Notes: generated by a model not told the origin, from the sequence alone. Positions 1 to 6,295 are shown, numbered from the stretch's first letter. The stretch is DNA of 8,173 bases from Candidatus Stahliibacteriota bacterium (GCA_030670165.1 DAOVCF010000088.1:1-8173), one strand, 5' to 3'. Numbers and translations are program-made.

Positions 1-287
1 CCGGCGTCTTCAAGCCCCACCGGCAGGCCGGAACCAGCCCTGGGTTCGTGCCGAAGCTCCTCAAACGAGAGCTACTGGATGAGGTGATCACCGTGTCCGA
101 GGAGGATTCTTTTGCCGCATGCCGGGAGTTGGCGCGCACCGAGGGCATCCTGGCCGGAATCACATCAGGGATGACGGCATTTGCGGCGCGAAAACTCGCC
201 AGACGACCTGACAACAAGGGCAAGCTGATCGTTTGCGTCTTCGCCGACACCGGCGAGCGCTACCTGAGCGTAGAAGGGCTGTATTGA
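1..287 (+). CDS. cysK: Cysteine synthase (O-acetylserine sulfhydrylase), C-terminal part
   Basis: This is the 3' end of a gene that begins before the window; the frame opens at base 3 and ends at TGA 285-287, giving about 94 residues. The product is a PLP-dependent enzyme of the beta-substituting family, which makes L-cysteine from O-acetylserine and sulfide in the cytoplasm. Visible family signatures are PHRQAGTSPGFVP (the usual PHKIQGIGAGFVP segment), ELLDEVITVSEEDSF, the EGILAGITSGM segment (family: EGILVGISSGA) and the C-terminal FADTGERYLSVE (family: PDTGERYLST). The PLP lysine lies upstream of the window. A cystathionine beta-synthase-like or CysM paralogue cannot be excluded from the C-terminus alone. 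The stop codon runs directly into a hairpin (291-314). Confidence 0.82.
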   Translation, partial: GVFKPHRQAGTSPGFVPKLLKRELLDEVITVSEEDSFAACRELARTEGILAGITSGMTAFAARKLARRPDNKGKLIVCVFADTGERYLSVEGLY

Positions 288-314
288 TGCCCCTTTTCGC
301 CGCAAGGCAAAGGG
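287..314 (+). repeat. Stop-adjacent hairpin, copy A
   Basis: The sequence ATGCCCC starts on the last base of the cysteine synthase stop codon. The stem is CCCTTT (291-296) with AAAGGG (309-314), then a 2-nt bulge, then GCC/GGC closed by a GCAA tetraloop. No T-tract follows, so it is not a standard intrinsic terminator. It resembles hairpins found directly after the other three plus-strand frames (2179, 6765 and 7504), all starting ATGCYCC. It may be a dispersed repeat or an mRNA 3'-end stabiliser. Confidence 0.5.
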
Positions 315-322
315 AGCAGAAG

Positions 323-363
323 TATCTGAAGGGCACGGCATGCCGTGCCCCTACATATCTGAA
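323..363. repeat. 20-bp perfect palindrome flanked by 8-bp direct repeats
   Basis: GGGCACGGCATGCCGTGCCC (331-350) is a perfect palindrome followed by CTACA. The 25-bp block 331-355 is bracketed exactly by TATCTGAA at 323-330 and 356-363. This is the arrangement left by insertion of a small non-autonomous palindromic element with an 8-bp target duplication. The right arm continues as CTACA but the matching left TGTAG is absent, so the copy may be trimmed on one side. It carries no coding content. Confidence 0.6.
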
Positions 364-377
364 CATTCGTTTAAGGC

Positions 378-456
378 GTGTTACGGGGTGTTACGGGGTG
401 TTGTGGGTGTTACGGGTGTTACGGGCGGGGTGGTGTTACGGGTTACGGGTTATGGG
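378..456 (+). repeat. Degenerate GTGTTACGGG / TTACGGG tandem repeat, G-run rich
   Basis: Units run in order as GTGTTACGGG (378-387 and 388-397), GTGTTGTGGG (398-407), two 9-nt TGTTACGGG-type units (408-425), a GC-rich interruption, GTGTTACGGG (433-442), TTACGGG (443-449) and TTATGGG (450-456). The array therefore shortens from a 10-mer to a 7-mer. The plus strand carries nine runs of three or more G, mostly spaced 4-6 nt apart, which is compatible with G-quadruplex formation. The array ends at the base before the -35 hexamer of the next promoter. Confidence 0.7.
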
Positions 457-483
457 TTGACAAACCGGAATCAGCGCTATAAT
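457..483 (+). promoter_or_regulatory. Promoter of the secreted-protein gene
   Basis: TTGACA (457-462) and TATAAT (478-483) are both perfect matches to the sigma70-type consensus, with a short 15-bp spacer. The expected start near 490 leaves a leader of about 115 nt before the ATG at 605. The leader contains a small hairpin, CGCTC (501-505) with GAGCG (514-518), and a strong Shine-Dalgarno sequence (AGGAGG, 590-595) placed 9 nt before the start codon. Confidence 0.65.
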
Positions 484-604
484 TTTAAGTAATCAATAAC
501 CGCTCACCTTAACGAGCGAGAGGAGGCGAACCCTAAACAAAACCGTGCAGTAAAAACCAAACTAGAGTTGGTGGATTACGATTAACCTTAGGAGGAGATG
601 CAAA

Positions 605-2179
605 ATGAGAAAGTCATATTTCCCGTGGCTATGTTTTGCCGCATTGCTGCTGCTGATTGGAGCAGTGGAGGTAGCAGCGTTTGAGCCGATGCGTGGCTAC
701 TGTCCTGAGACCCCGCACGATCCCACGATCTGGGACGGAAAGGCGACCAACTGGGAGGAGTGGGCCTGGGCTGGCAGGTTCCCGAACTGGTTCAACGACG
801 GGGAATACCCCAACGCCGGTTTCTTCTATCACGAACACAAGCACGGCTGGCAGGCGGTAAGTTCCTCAGGGCATACGGCATTCTATCCGGGAATCGTGTA
901 CTTTCTGGCCCACGACATCGAGGGAGAGCCACCGCCAAGTAATCTTTCGATGTTCCGCCAGAGAGACGAAAACGACTGGAACGTTGCCGAGTACACGTTC
1001 GAAGGTATAAACGTAAAGGCCTGGGTATTCGGCGGCGACGACTCCGAGAACGATACGGCATGGATAAAGCTCTCCGACGGACTCCAAAACAGCCATCTTA
1101 TCCCTGAAGTCGGCGGTAACAACCTCATAGACGACGCTGAAACGAGCTTCATAGTCCGGGTCTACGACGATCCGACAACTGACGTGCACTGGTTTCCCGG
1201 CGATCCCGAGCCAGGCGATCCTGGCTGGGACTGGTCCGACTACTATGGCGTATTCGCGAGCTACGGGTTCAACAACTCCTTTTTTACCACGGGCCTGGAT
1301 CCACGAGCAGGATACGAAGGCTCAAACGAGGTCTACGAGTGGGCGTTCTACTGGGGGCATCCCGGCGATGAGGTTCATCCCGAGCCCGACACGGTGTTCC
1401 TGCCGCAGGGTCCTGCTCCGCCGGTCCTGGATTCGTTGGACATACTCGTAGTAGTCATCGATCCTCCAAAGGATACCATCGTCTACATTGCCCCCAACTG
1501 GTGGATACACTTCTGGCCGCCCATCGAGTGGCCGCCCTATAAGGTGGACTGTTTCCCCTCTCAGGATGTATTTATCGAACAGAACGATACCGTGGAAGTC
1601 AACTACTACCTCCGCAACATGGGCCTGGAACCAACGGATACCTACACCGCGACGATGAGCGACACGAAACACTGGTGGCTGGAACCCGCCGACTACAACT
1701 TCCCGCTGGCAAGCGAAGACTGGATAATCCTTCCGGTCAGGGTAGCGTTGCCCCTCGACTGTCTGGCAGTGATGCAGCAAGAGATAGTGGATACTGTGAT
1801 TATGACCGTGCAGTCCCATGGTGATCCCGGGGTAATCCAGGCCGGTTCCCTGACCGTAACCCTGGAACCTGTGGGTATAGCCGAGTCGGGCGTTCCCCCG
1901 ACCGCATACCAACTTACCCAGAACACGCCCAACCCGTTTGCTGCTGCAACCACTATCTCCTATCAGCTTCCGAAGGCAAGCGAAGTCAGCTTGAAGATCT
2001 ATGATGCTACGGGCCGGGTGGTGCGAACCCTGGTAGACGAAAGCAGAAAGGCCGGATATTACACCGCTTACTGGGACGGTCGAGATGCTCAAGGCGTTGA
2101 AGTACCGACCGGGGTCTACTTCTACAGGTTCCGTGCAGACGGTTATAGAGAGATAAGGAAGATGATCCTTCTTAAATGA
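605..2179 (+). CDS. Secreted protein with C-terminal FlgD-like/type-A sorting domain
   Basis: This 524-residue protein begins with a signal peptide: a basic MRKSYF end, a hydrophobic stretch at residues 8-21, and likely cleavage after VEVAA (residue 25). The body is very rich in Trp, Tyr, Asp and Pro (EEWAWAGRFPNWF, WDWSDYYGVF, NWWIHFWPPIEW), with no enzyme motif I recognise. Residues about 315-420 look like an all-beta, Ig/CARDB-type segment (VDCFPSQDVFIEQNDTVEVN). Residues 439-524 form the FlgD-Ig-like C-terminal domain: QNTPNPF, SLKIYDATGR, AYWDGRD, GVYFYRFRADG, ending IRKMILLK. In FCB-type bacteria this domain directs export by type IX secretion or surface attachment; that route is inferred here. 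The ATG at 605 is fixed by the Shine-Dalgarno sequence at 590-595. The gene is monocistronic, with its own promoter and terminator. Function is unknown, possibly surface structure or carbohydrate binding. Confidence 0.88.
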   Translation: MRKSYFPWLCFAALLLLIGAVEVAAFEPMRGYCPETPHDPTIWDGKATNWEEWAWAGRFPNWFNDGEYPNAGFFYHEHKHGWQAVSSSGHTAFYPGIVYFLAHDIEGEPPPSNLSMFRQRDENDWNVAEYTFEGINVKAWVFGGDDSENDTAWIKLSDGLQNSHLIPEVGGNNLIDDAETSFIVRVYDDPTTDVHWFPGDPEPGDPGWDWSDYYGVFASYGFNNSFFTTGLDPRAGYEGSNEVYEWAFYWGHPGDEVHPEPDTVFLPQGPAPPVLDSLDILVVVIDPPKDTIVYIAPNWWIHFWPPIEWPPYKVDCFPSQDVFIEQNDTVEVNYYLRNMGLEPTDTYTATMSDTKHWWLEPADYNFPLASEDWIILPVRVALPLDCLAVMQQEIVDTVIMTVQSHGDPGVIQAGSLTVTLEPVGIAESGVPPTAYQLTQNTPNPFAAATTISYQLPKASEVSLKIYDATGRVVRTLVDESRKAGYYTAYWDGRDAQGVEVPTGVYFYRFRADGYREIRKMILLK

Positions 2180-2205
2180 TGCTCCCTTTCTCCAGAGGAG
2201 AAAGG
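2179..2205 (+). repeat. Stop-adjacent hairpin, copy B
   Basis: The hairpin starts ATGCTCC on the last base of the stop codon. CCTTTCTCC (2185-2193) and GGAGAAAGG (2197-2205) form a perfect 9-bp stem with an AGA loop, followed by ATCGGAG. Hairpin and tail resemble the copy after lexA (7504-7540: ATGCTCC, stem, GATCGCAG). It lies before the real terminator at 2224, so it is not needed for termination. Confidence 0.55.
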
Positions 2206-2223
2206 ATCGGAGGATAAATCGGT

Positions 2224-2259
2224 AAGAGGGCTGGCCGGGCCAGCCCTCTTGAATTTTTT
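2224..2259 (+). terminator. Rho-independent terminator of the secreted-protein gene
   Basis: AAGAGGGCTGGC (2224-2235) pairs perfectly with GCCAGCCCTCTT (2239-2250) over 12 bp with a 3-nt loop, followed by GAA and six T (2254-2259). The T-tract is on the plus-strand side only, so it serves the upstream gene and not the convergent tldDE operon. Confidence 0.88.
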
Positions 2260-2393
2260 ATCTTCCCGGGTCCCGTGGTTGGACGGAGTGCCGTCGTGGG
2301 GTGCATACCCGGGGTCCCCGCGGGAGAGCGAAGCTATCCCGTGGGGTATCAATTCGGGGTCCACGAGCGGTTACTCCCTAACCGTTTGGGGCA
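2260..2393. repeat. Gene-free spacer with several hairpins between convergent genes
   Basis: No coding frame is supported here. GACGG/CCGTC (about 2282-2295) is a small hairpin. CCCCGCGGGA (2316-2325) pairs with TCCCGTGGGG (2337-2346) over 10 bp with one G-T pair and an 11-nt loop. CGGTTA/TAACCG (2368-2373 and 2379-2384) forms a 6-bp hairpin just downstream of the tldE stop. None has a T-tract on the minus strand, so a canonical terminator for tldDE is not evident. The first part may be a dispersed GC-rich repeat. Confidence 0.4.
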
Positions 2394-3686
2394 CTAAAAC
2401 GTAGTCGTGCTCGCCCAGTTGAAGTCTGAGACAAGCACCGAGGGAAGCATCATAGCGCCGCCGCGGCGCTCCGGAACGCCCATGGATAGAGGGTTTCGCA
2501 GGAATCGCATCGGGGAGTCGTTGAACCGCATGTGCTTCACCGCCCGCTTTATCTTTCCGTTCTCTACCAAAAACAGCCCGTCGCGGCTGGTTCCGGTAAG
2601 TATCAGCTCCATCGGGTTCACGTACCGGATGTACCATAAGTGCATCACGAGCAGCCCGCGGTCTATGCGCTTGATCATCTGATCCAGGCTCCTCGTGCCA
2701 CCGACCATAGAGAAGTTAAACGATGGGGAAACGAGCGGTATGCGCTGTCTCTTGGCCCAGTAGCGCATGGTCCAGAGGTTTGTCAAGACGCCCTCCTGGA
2801 TGAATGCCGCCTCCTTGCGGGCTACACCGTCGTTGTAGAGGTCAATCGGGTTACCTGGGTTCGTCGGGGTCTGCGGGTCTGCGACCATCGAGATCTTCTT
2901 TGAAAGGATCTTTTTGTCGAGCTTGGCGGTAAAGAAGCTTCTGCCTTCGTCTGCCGCGCGCCGATCCATCTGGTAGATAACGAACGGCATTATCTCGCCG
3001 AAAGCGCGTGCCGTAAGGAGTGTTTTGTATGTTCCGGGCTTTAACTCCTTGGGATTGCGGCCCATCTCAGCGGTGCGAAACGCCTCGATGGCCAGCGCCT
3101 GAGGATTGATCTTTGCCACGTTCTCCTCTTCGGCAACCGCCGAGCCAGTCGAGTCGGCGGTTTGCGCGGTGATGGAGAACTCAGCCTGGGTCCAGCGGTG
3201 CTCTGTCACTAGCCCTTTGGTGTTGGCCACCAACAGTGCGTAATCCCCTGAGCGGTAGATACCAGCCGCTTTCATCTTGCGCGAGGCGGCCTCTGCGGTT
3301 ATCTCTCGGATAACCCTGGCCTTGACGTCCACTGGCAGCTCGGCGGTCTGGGGAAAGAAACGTTCTACCTTCAGATAGTGTTGCTTGCCGGGAAGTGCTA
3401 TGAACTCAGGGTCCTTGGGTGATGCCGTGGCGGCAGCCTCGGCCTTGCGCAGCGCAGAAAGCACGCCTCTCGAGGAAACATCCGAGGTCTCAGCCTGGCC
3501 ACTGCGACGCTCATGGCAAACCTTAACGTAGAGATTTATGCGGTGTCTGGTGGTGTTCTGGGTGATGCGGTTCTCGGCAAAACGGGATAGATTCTCGTTC
3601 TCAACCTGAAGCAGTATGCTCGCCTCTTGGGTCTTCTTCTGCTTAACTATCCGTTTTATGGTCTCTTTAAGCCAATCGATATTCAT
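2394..3686 (-). CDS. tldE: TldE/PmbA-family metalloprotease partner subunit
   Basis: The product is a 430-residue member of the PmbA/TldA family, the non-catalytic partner of TldD in a heterodimeric protease that digests unfolded peptides and matures some modified peptides (for example microcin B17 in E. coli). I see no HExxxH zinc motif, as expected for the E subunit. Family features are the N-terminal region with ENRITQNTTRHRINLYVKV and the C-terminal GTSRDGLFLVENGKIKRAV followed by MRFNDSPMRFL. The frame is open back to an ATG at 3728, but I chose the ATG at 3684-3686. There the codon overlaps the tldD stop as ATGA, GGGGGAAG lies just upstream, and the protein then begins MNIDWLKETI as relatives do. 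Co-transcription and translational coupling with tldD are likely. It converges with the secreted-protein gene. Confidence 0.88.
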   Translation of the reverse strand: MNIDWLKETIKRIVKQKKTQEASILLQVENENLSRFAENRITQNTTRHRINLYVKVCHERRSGQAETSDVSSRGVLSALRKAEAAATASPKDPEFIALPGKQHYLKVERFFPQTAELPVDVKARVIREITAEAASRKMKAAGIYRSGDYALLVANTKGLVTEHRWTQAEFSITAQTADSTGSAVAEEENVAKINPQALAIEAFRTAEMGRNPKELKPGTYKTLLTARAFGEIMPFVIYQMDRRAADEGRSFFTAKLDKKILSKKISMVADPQTPTNPGNPIDLYNDGVARKEAAFIQEGVLTNLWTMRYWAKRQRIPLVSPSFNFSMVGGTRSLDQMIKRIDRGLLVMHLWYIRYVNPMELILTGTSRDGLFLVENGKIKRAVKHMRFNDSPMRFLRNPLSMGVPERRGGAMMLPSVLVSDFNWASTTTF

Positions 3687-5131
3687 TTCTTCCCCCGTAA
3701 AACCTTGATTTTTCTGACCCTGATCCACGGTCCGCCGTTTGTCATCTGGGCTACCTGCATGGGTTCGCCCTTGCCGCAGTTTCTAAAGCCCCTGGCCTCC
3801 CAGTATTTCCTGCCACTGATGCGGTCAACCGCACCCCAGAACTCCGGCGTAATCGAGGTGTATATCACGTCGCGCAGCATCCTCGCCTTCTTGCCATTGC
3901 GGATCTCGTAGAACATATCGCCGCCGAACTGGAAGTTGAGCCGGCGCTGATCTATTGACCAGCTGCCCCGGCCCTCGATCCACACCCCATTCTTTACGTC
4001 CGCGGCAAGATCATCAGGGGAGATGCTTTTTGGACTGGGCATGAGCGAGAGGTTTGGGATGCGGTTGATGGGCATTGAGGCGTATGAGTCGGCACGTGCC
4101 GAGCCGAACGAACGCTTGTATCCGGCTAAAGGCGCCACCTCGCGGGTGGAGGAGTAGTTCTTGAATATGCCGTTCCTTATGATGTCCCAGCGCTGGCAGG
4201 CCACACCCTCGTCGTCGTATCCGGTGGAGGCAAGCCCGCCCGGAAGGTTATTATCGGCCACAAAGTTTACGATGTCCGACCCGTACCGGAATTTGGCCGC
4301 TTTCTTATCCAGTGTTACAAAGCTCGTGCCTGCAAAGTTTGCCTCGTAGCCCAGAACGCGATCCAGCTCGGTCGCGTGTCCTACCGACTCGTGGATCGTA
4401 AGCGAGAGATGAGACGGATTAAGTATCAAGTCCATCTTGCCTTCGGCAGGATAGGCGGCGGAGAGCTTGGCTACCGCTTCTTCGGCGATGCGCCGTGCAT
4501 TCTCCTCAAGCTTCTGTGCAAGGATGTGCTCCCAGCCCTTGTTCATGGGATACTCCTGGAAGGTTCTGGTCTGACTGTCGCCCTTGCCTGCAGCGGTTGC
4601 CATGTATGAGGCGTTGACCGTAGTTATAAGTGTTTCGATCTGTGAGCCTTCGGTTGAGGCGAAGAACTGATGCCGCAGGGTTGCCCTCATGGTGCCGAAC
4701 GCCTTCACGATGCCCCCCACACCGAGCATCGTCCGGTTGATCTGCAGGAGAATGGCCAGCTTGTCCTGTATGGGAATCGAAAAGGGATCGATCTTTACCT
4801 TGGTCTCGAAACGATCCTTATGGGCTGGCTCTGGGGCCAGCGTGACCTTGTCCTTCCATACGGTGAGAGCAGAGGCCTTGGCTACCGCGACGGCTTCCCG
4901 CGCGACCTTCTCTGCCGAACGCTTGTCATGCCGGCTTATGGAGGCGAATCCCCACGCGCCGTCCTTAAGCACGCGCACACCGATGCCCGCGTCGGTCATG
5001 TCCTGAATCGCCTTGGGTGAAAGGTCCTGGACGTATATCTGCTGGTCGTGGACGGTCAGCACCCGAACGTCAGCGTAATCCGCACCGGCAAGCCTTGCGG
5101 TCTCGACGGCCCGCTCGGCCAATTCCTTCAT
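3683..5131 (-). CDS. tldD: TldD-family zinc metalloprotease, catalytic subunit
   Basis: This 482-residue protein has the usual TldD length. The N-terminal domain opens with GADYADVRV (residues 16-24). The zinc-binding motif HESVGH (residues 247-252, HExxxH type) is followed by ELDRVLGYEANFAGTSF. The C-terminal NCGKGEPMQV (about 451-460) supplies the conserved Cys452 expected as third zinc ligand, matching CGKxGQxVPV in known TldD proteins. It should act in the cytoplasm with the TldE encoded directly downstream. Start: ATG at 5131 with AAGGAGGA (5135-5142 on the plus strand) 3 nt upstream. The gene has a consensus promoter and a structured leader. A 62-codon frame upstream (5316-5128) spans that promoter and is not a likely gene. 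Confidence 0.92.
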   Translation of the reverse strand: MKELAERAVETARLAGADYADVRVLTVHDQQIYVQDLSPKAIQDMTDAGIGVRVLKDGAWGFASISRHDKRSAEKVAREAVAVAKASALTVWKDKVTLAPEPAHKDRFETKVKIDPFSIPIQDKLAILLQINRTMLGVGGIVKAFGTMRATLRHQFFASTEGSQIETLITTVNASYMATAAGKGDSQTRTFQEYPMNKGWEHILAQKLEENARRIAEEAVAKLSAAYPAEGKMDLILNPSHLSLTIHESVGHATELDRVLGYEANFAGTSFVTLDKKAAKFRYGSDIVNFVADNNLPGGLASTGYDDEGVACQRWDIIRNGIFKNYSSTREVAPLAGYKRSFGSARADSYASMPINRIPNLSLMPSPKSISPDDLAADVKNGVWIEGRGSWSIDQRRLNFQFGGDMFYEIRNGKKARMLRDVIYTSITPEFWGAVDRISGRKYWEARGFRNCGKGEPMQVAQMTNGGPWIRVRKIKVLRGKK

Positions 5132-5158
5132 AAGTCCTCCTTATTTTCACCAAGCATA

Positions 5159-5209
5159 GGATCAACCCCGTGCTTCAAGGGACGTCTCTCCATTAGAGAG
5201 AGTTGATCC
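5159..5209 (-). promoter_or_regulatory. Three-way-junction fold in the tldD 5' leader
   Basis: In the minus-strand transcript an outer 8-bp helix (GGATCAAC with GTTGATCC; plus-strand 5202-5209 and 5159-5166) encloses two inner hairpins. One is a 6-bp stem, TCTCTC/GAGAGA (5185-5190 with 5196-5201), with a 5-nt loop. The other is a weaker CCC/GGG stem (5167-5169 with 5179-5181). The fold lies between the predicted transcription start (about 5233) and the ribosome binding site (5135-5142). It does not match a riboswitch class I know; it could be a cis-regulator or just a stable leader. Confidence 0.4.
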
Positions 5210-5239
5210 AGCCAAACAAAAATCAATTCTATAACGCCC

Positions 5240-5268
5240 ATTATACTCCCTAAACGTGGGTTTGTCAA
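5240..5268 (-). promoter_or_regulatory. Consensus promoter of the tldDE operon
   Basis: Reading the minus strand, TTGACA (plus-strand 5263-5268) and TATAAT (5240-5245) are separated by 17 bp, a perfect sigma70-type promoter. Transcription would start near 5233, giving a leader of about 100 nt before tldD. Confidence 0.82.
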
Positions 5269-5363
5269 GGGGTCATGAACGTAAGCCGCGCGTAAGCGCA
5301 ACATAGAAAGTAGCACCTGTTTTTACTCAACCCCCTGTCCACTTGGAGTGAGAATTTAAGTAC

Positions 5364-5391
5364 TTGACAAACATCCCCAAATGACTATAAT
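5364..5391 (+). promoter_or_regulatory. Consensus promoter of the small RNA unit
   Basis: TTGACA (5364-5369), 16-bp spacer, TATAAT (5386-5391). The expected start is about 5397-5399. There is no gene of normal size before the terminator at 5474-5504, so the promoter appears to serve a short transcript. Confidence 0.75.
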
Positions 5392-5397
5392 TACATA

Positions 5398-5504
5398 TGC
5401 CGCGCCTAAAGCAGGCGATGGTAAGAGTGTTTTGTTTAGACATGGAAGGCTTTTCAGAAGCCTTCCCCTCCTGCGGAGACCCCGTGAGGGGTCTCCGTTT
5501 TTAT
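5398..5504 (+). ncRNA. Candidate orphan small RNA, about 105 nt
   Basis: A consensus promoter and an excellent terminator enclose about 105 nt with three consecutive hairpins: CGCCT/AGGCG (5403-5407 with 5413-5417, 5-nt loop), GGAAGGCTT/AAGCCTTCC (5444-5452 with 5458-5466, perfect 9 bp) and the terminator stem (5474-5483 with 5488-5497). Between the first two lies an unpaired U/G-rich linker (5418-5443). I do not recognise it as 6S, SRP RNA, tmRNA, RNase P or a known riboswitch. Alternative: a leaderless 39-codon frame from ATG 5397 to TGA 5514, which contains VFCLDMEG, similar to a HAD phosphatase N-terminus. It runs straight through the terminator and has no Shine-Dalgarno, so RNA is preferred. 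Confidence 0.6.
5474..5504 (+). terminator. Rho-independent terminator of the small RNA
   Basis: CGGAGACCCC (5474-5483) pairs perfectly with GGGGTCTCCG (5488-5497) over 10 bp, closed by a GTGA (GNRA) tetraloop and followed immediately by TTTTTATT. Confidence 0.88.
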
Positions 5505-5508
5505 TCCT

Positions 5509-5525
5509 TTCCTTGACAACAGGCA
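5509..5525 (+). repeat. 17-bp direct repeat, left copy (flanks the NYN gene)
   Basis: TTCCTTGACAACAGGCA here and TTCCGTGACAACAGGCA at 6401-6417 agree at 16 of 17 positions in the same orientation. Between them lies only the NYN gene with its promoter. Each copy includes a -35-like hexamer (TTGACA or GTGACA). Confidence 0.5.
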
Positions 5526-5541
5526 GCGTGGGTTCAATAAT
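5513..5541 (+). promoter_or_regulatory. Possible promoter pointing into the NYN gene 3' end
   Basis: TTGACA (5513-5518), 17-bp spacer, AATAAT (5536-5541). Transcription would run antisense into the NYN coding region, and no plus-strand gene follows. It may be a relic: the -35 lies in the left direct repeat and may once have driven the methyltransferase. Confidence 0.4.
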
Positions 5542-5586
5542 AAAGTGCCCTCGTTGGGTATAATGTGCTGTTCAAAGATTAAATTC

Positions 5587-6222
5587 TCAGTGTGTACTCT
5601 TGGATTTGGGGCGATAATCCCTGGGGTCTATGCAAGCATCATAGGTGTTTTTATCTACTCTGATCCAGTCGGTTTTTTCGATACCCCTGACCTTGTGAGT
5701 GGGGCTGAAAGGATATGCACAAGCCATCTTAATCCAGCGATTTTGCTCTTGAGCAATTGTCCGAATCTCTTCAGCTACTTCGGAGAAGTCCTCATCCTCA
5801 CTGAATATTAAGGCTACATCGTATGCTTTCCGATGGGCCATTCTTATGACATCTATGGCAATACGGACGTCAGTTCCTTTTTCGCTGCCGGAGAGGAAGG
5901 TATATTGAGTGCCGTCAGGAAGGGTAACTTTCTTATTGCGGTAGCGTAGGGAGCGGTGGTAAGTGTATATACCCAAACGACCCATGTGAGCTATTTTGTT
6001 AGTCCAAAACGCATGCCAGAAGGCGTCGTCTGAATAATCGGGAACACCTGTATAAAAACGCACCTGGGCCAGATCCCATCCTTGAGATTGACATATAGCT
6101 TTTGCCAAAGCGAGAACGTCATAGTTAGGATAAGTGTAGCCGAATGCTTCCTTGACAGCATGGAAAAGATTCTGGCCGTCTACAAAAACAACTGTCCGTT
6201 TATTCGATGGTTCTTGCACCAT
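5587..6222 (-). CDS. NYN-domain (PIN-like, LabA/DUF88-type) putative ribonuclease
   Basis: This 211-residue protein has the order of motifs typical of NYN domains: TVVFVDGQNLF (acidic Asp15 and Asn18), a middle helix and strand region with FYTGVPDYSDD, SEKGTDVRIAIDVI (Asp118), and DVALIFSEDEDFSEVAEEI (Asp143 and Asp145). These acidic residues are expected to bind a metal and cut RNA. The domain fills nearly the whole protein, with a short basic C-terminal tail. There is no signal peptide or membrane segment. Start: ATG at 6222, preceded by AGGGTG. The gene is single, with its own promoter (6296-6323) and a leader hairpin. Base composition is visibly poorer in GC than tldDE or lexA, and a 17-bp direct repeat lies on each side, both suggesting acquisition. 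Substrate is unknown; members of this group occur in RNA turnover and in defence contexts. Confidence 0.85.
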   Translation of the reverse strand: MVQEPSNKRTVVFVDGQNLFHAVKEAFGYTYPNYDVLALAKAICQSQGWDLAQVRFYTGVPDYSDDAFWHAFWTNKIAHMGRLGIYTYHRSLRYRNKKVTLPDGTQYTFLSGSEKGTDVRIAIDVIRMAHRKAYDVALIFSEDEDFSEVAEEIRTIAQEQNRWIKMACAYPFSPTHKVRGIEKTDWIRVDKNTYDACIDPRDYRPKSKSTH

Positions 6223-6242
6223 TATTACACCCTAAAAGATAA

Positions 6243-6276
6243 CCCCGCTCAAGGCCTTTCGGCGTGTCGAGCGGGG
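6243..6276 (-). promoter_or_regulatory. Leader hairpin of the NYN gene
   Basis: In the minus-strand transcript CCCCGCTC and GAGCGGGG (plus-strand 6269-6276 and 6243-6250) form a perfect 8-bp stem. Inside it is a second stem, GCC/GGC, with a GAAA tetraloop. It sits between the transcription start (about 6289) and the start codon at 6222. The downstream TTATCTTTT is too weak a T-tract to call termination, although attenuation or binding by the encoded RNase is possible. Confidence 0.5.
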
Positions 6277-6295
6277 AGCAATTCATTCTGGAGTA

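Noticed and set aside
378..456. Could the tandem repeat be a CRISPR array?
   Set aside because: Units are 7-10 bp with no spacers, far from CRISPR architecture.
519..550. Second Shine-Dalgarno (GAGGAGG) in the leader of the secreted-protein gene, hinting at a leader peptide
   Set aside because: No start codon lies at a usable distance; the nearest GTG is followed by a stop after two codons.
1322..2092. 256-codon minus-strand frame
   Set aside because: It is antisense to the secreted protein, which has signal peptide, domain, promoter and terminator support; the frame's sequence is not family-like.
3687..3728. Longer tldE start at ATG 3728
   Set aside because: It would add 14 residues unlike the family and overlap tldD by 46 bp; the ATGA start at 3686 has a ribosome binding site and the expected N-terminus.
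5128..5316. 62-codon minus-strand frame overlapping the tldD start by ATGA
   Set aside because: It contains the tldD promoter and the leader fold, and its sequence resembles no protein; the ATGA overlap is probably accidental.
5397..5516. 39-codon plus-strand frame containing VFCLDMEG, like the start of a HAD phosphatase (ThrH/SerB)
   Set aside because: It has no ribosome binding site, passes through a near-perfect terminator, and similarity stops after about ten residues. The hairpins fit an RNA gene better, though a tiny phosphatase remnant is possible.
5559..5564. Extra TATAAT at 5559-5564
   Set aside because: No -35 or extended -10 element lies at a suitable distance.
5545..5811. 88-codon plus-strand frame after the 5513 promoter
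   Set aside because: It starts at GTG without a ribosome binding site and lies opposite the well-supported NYN gene.
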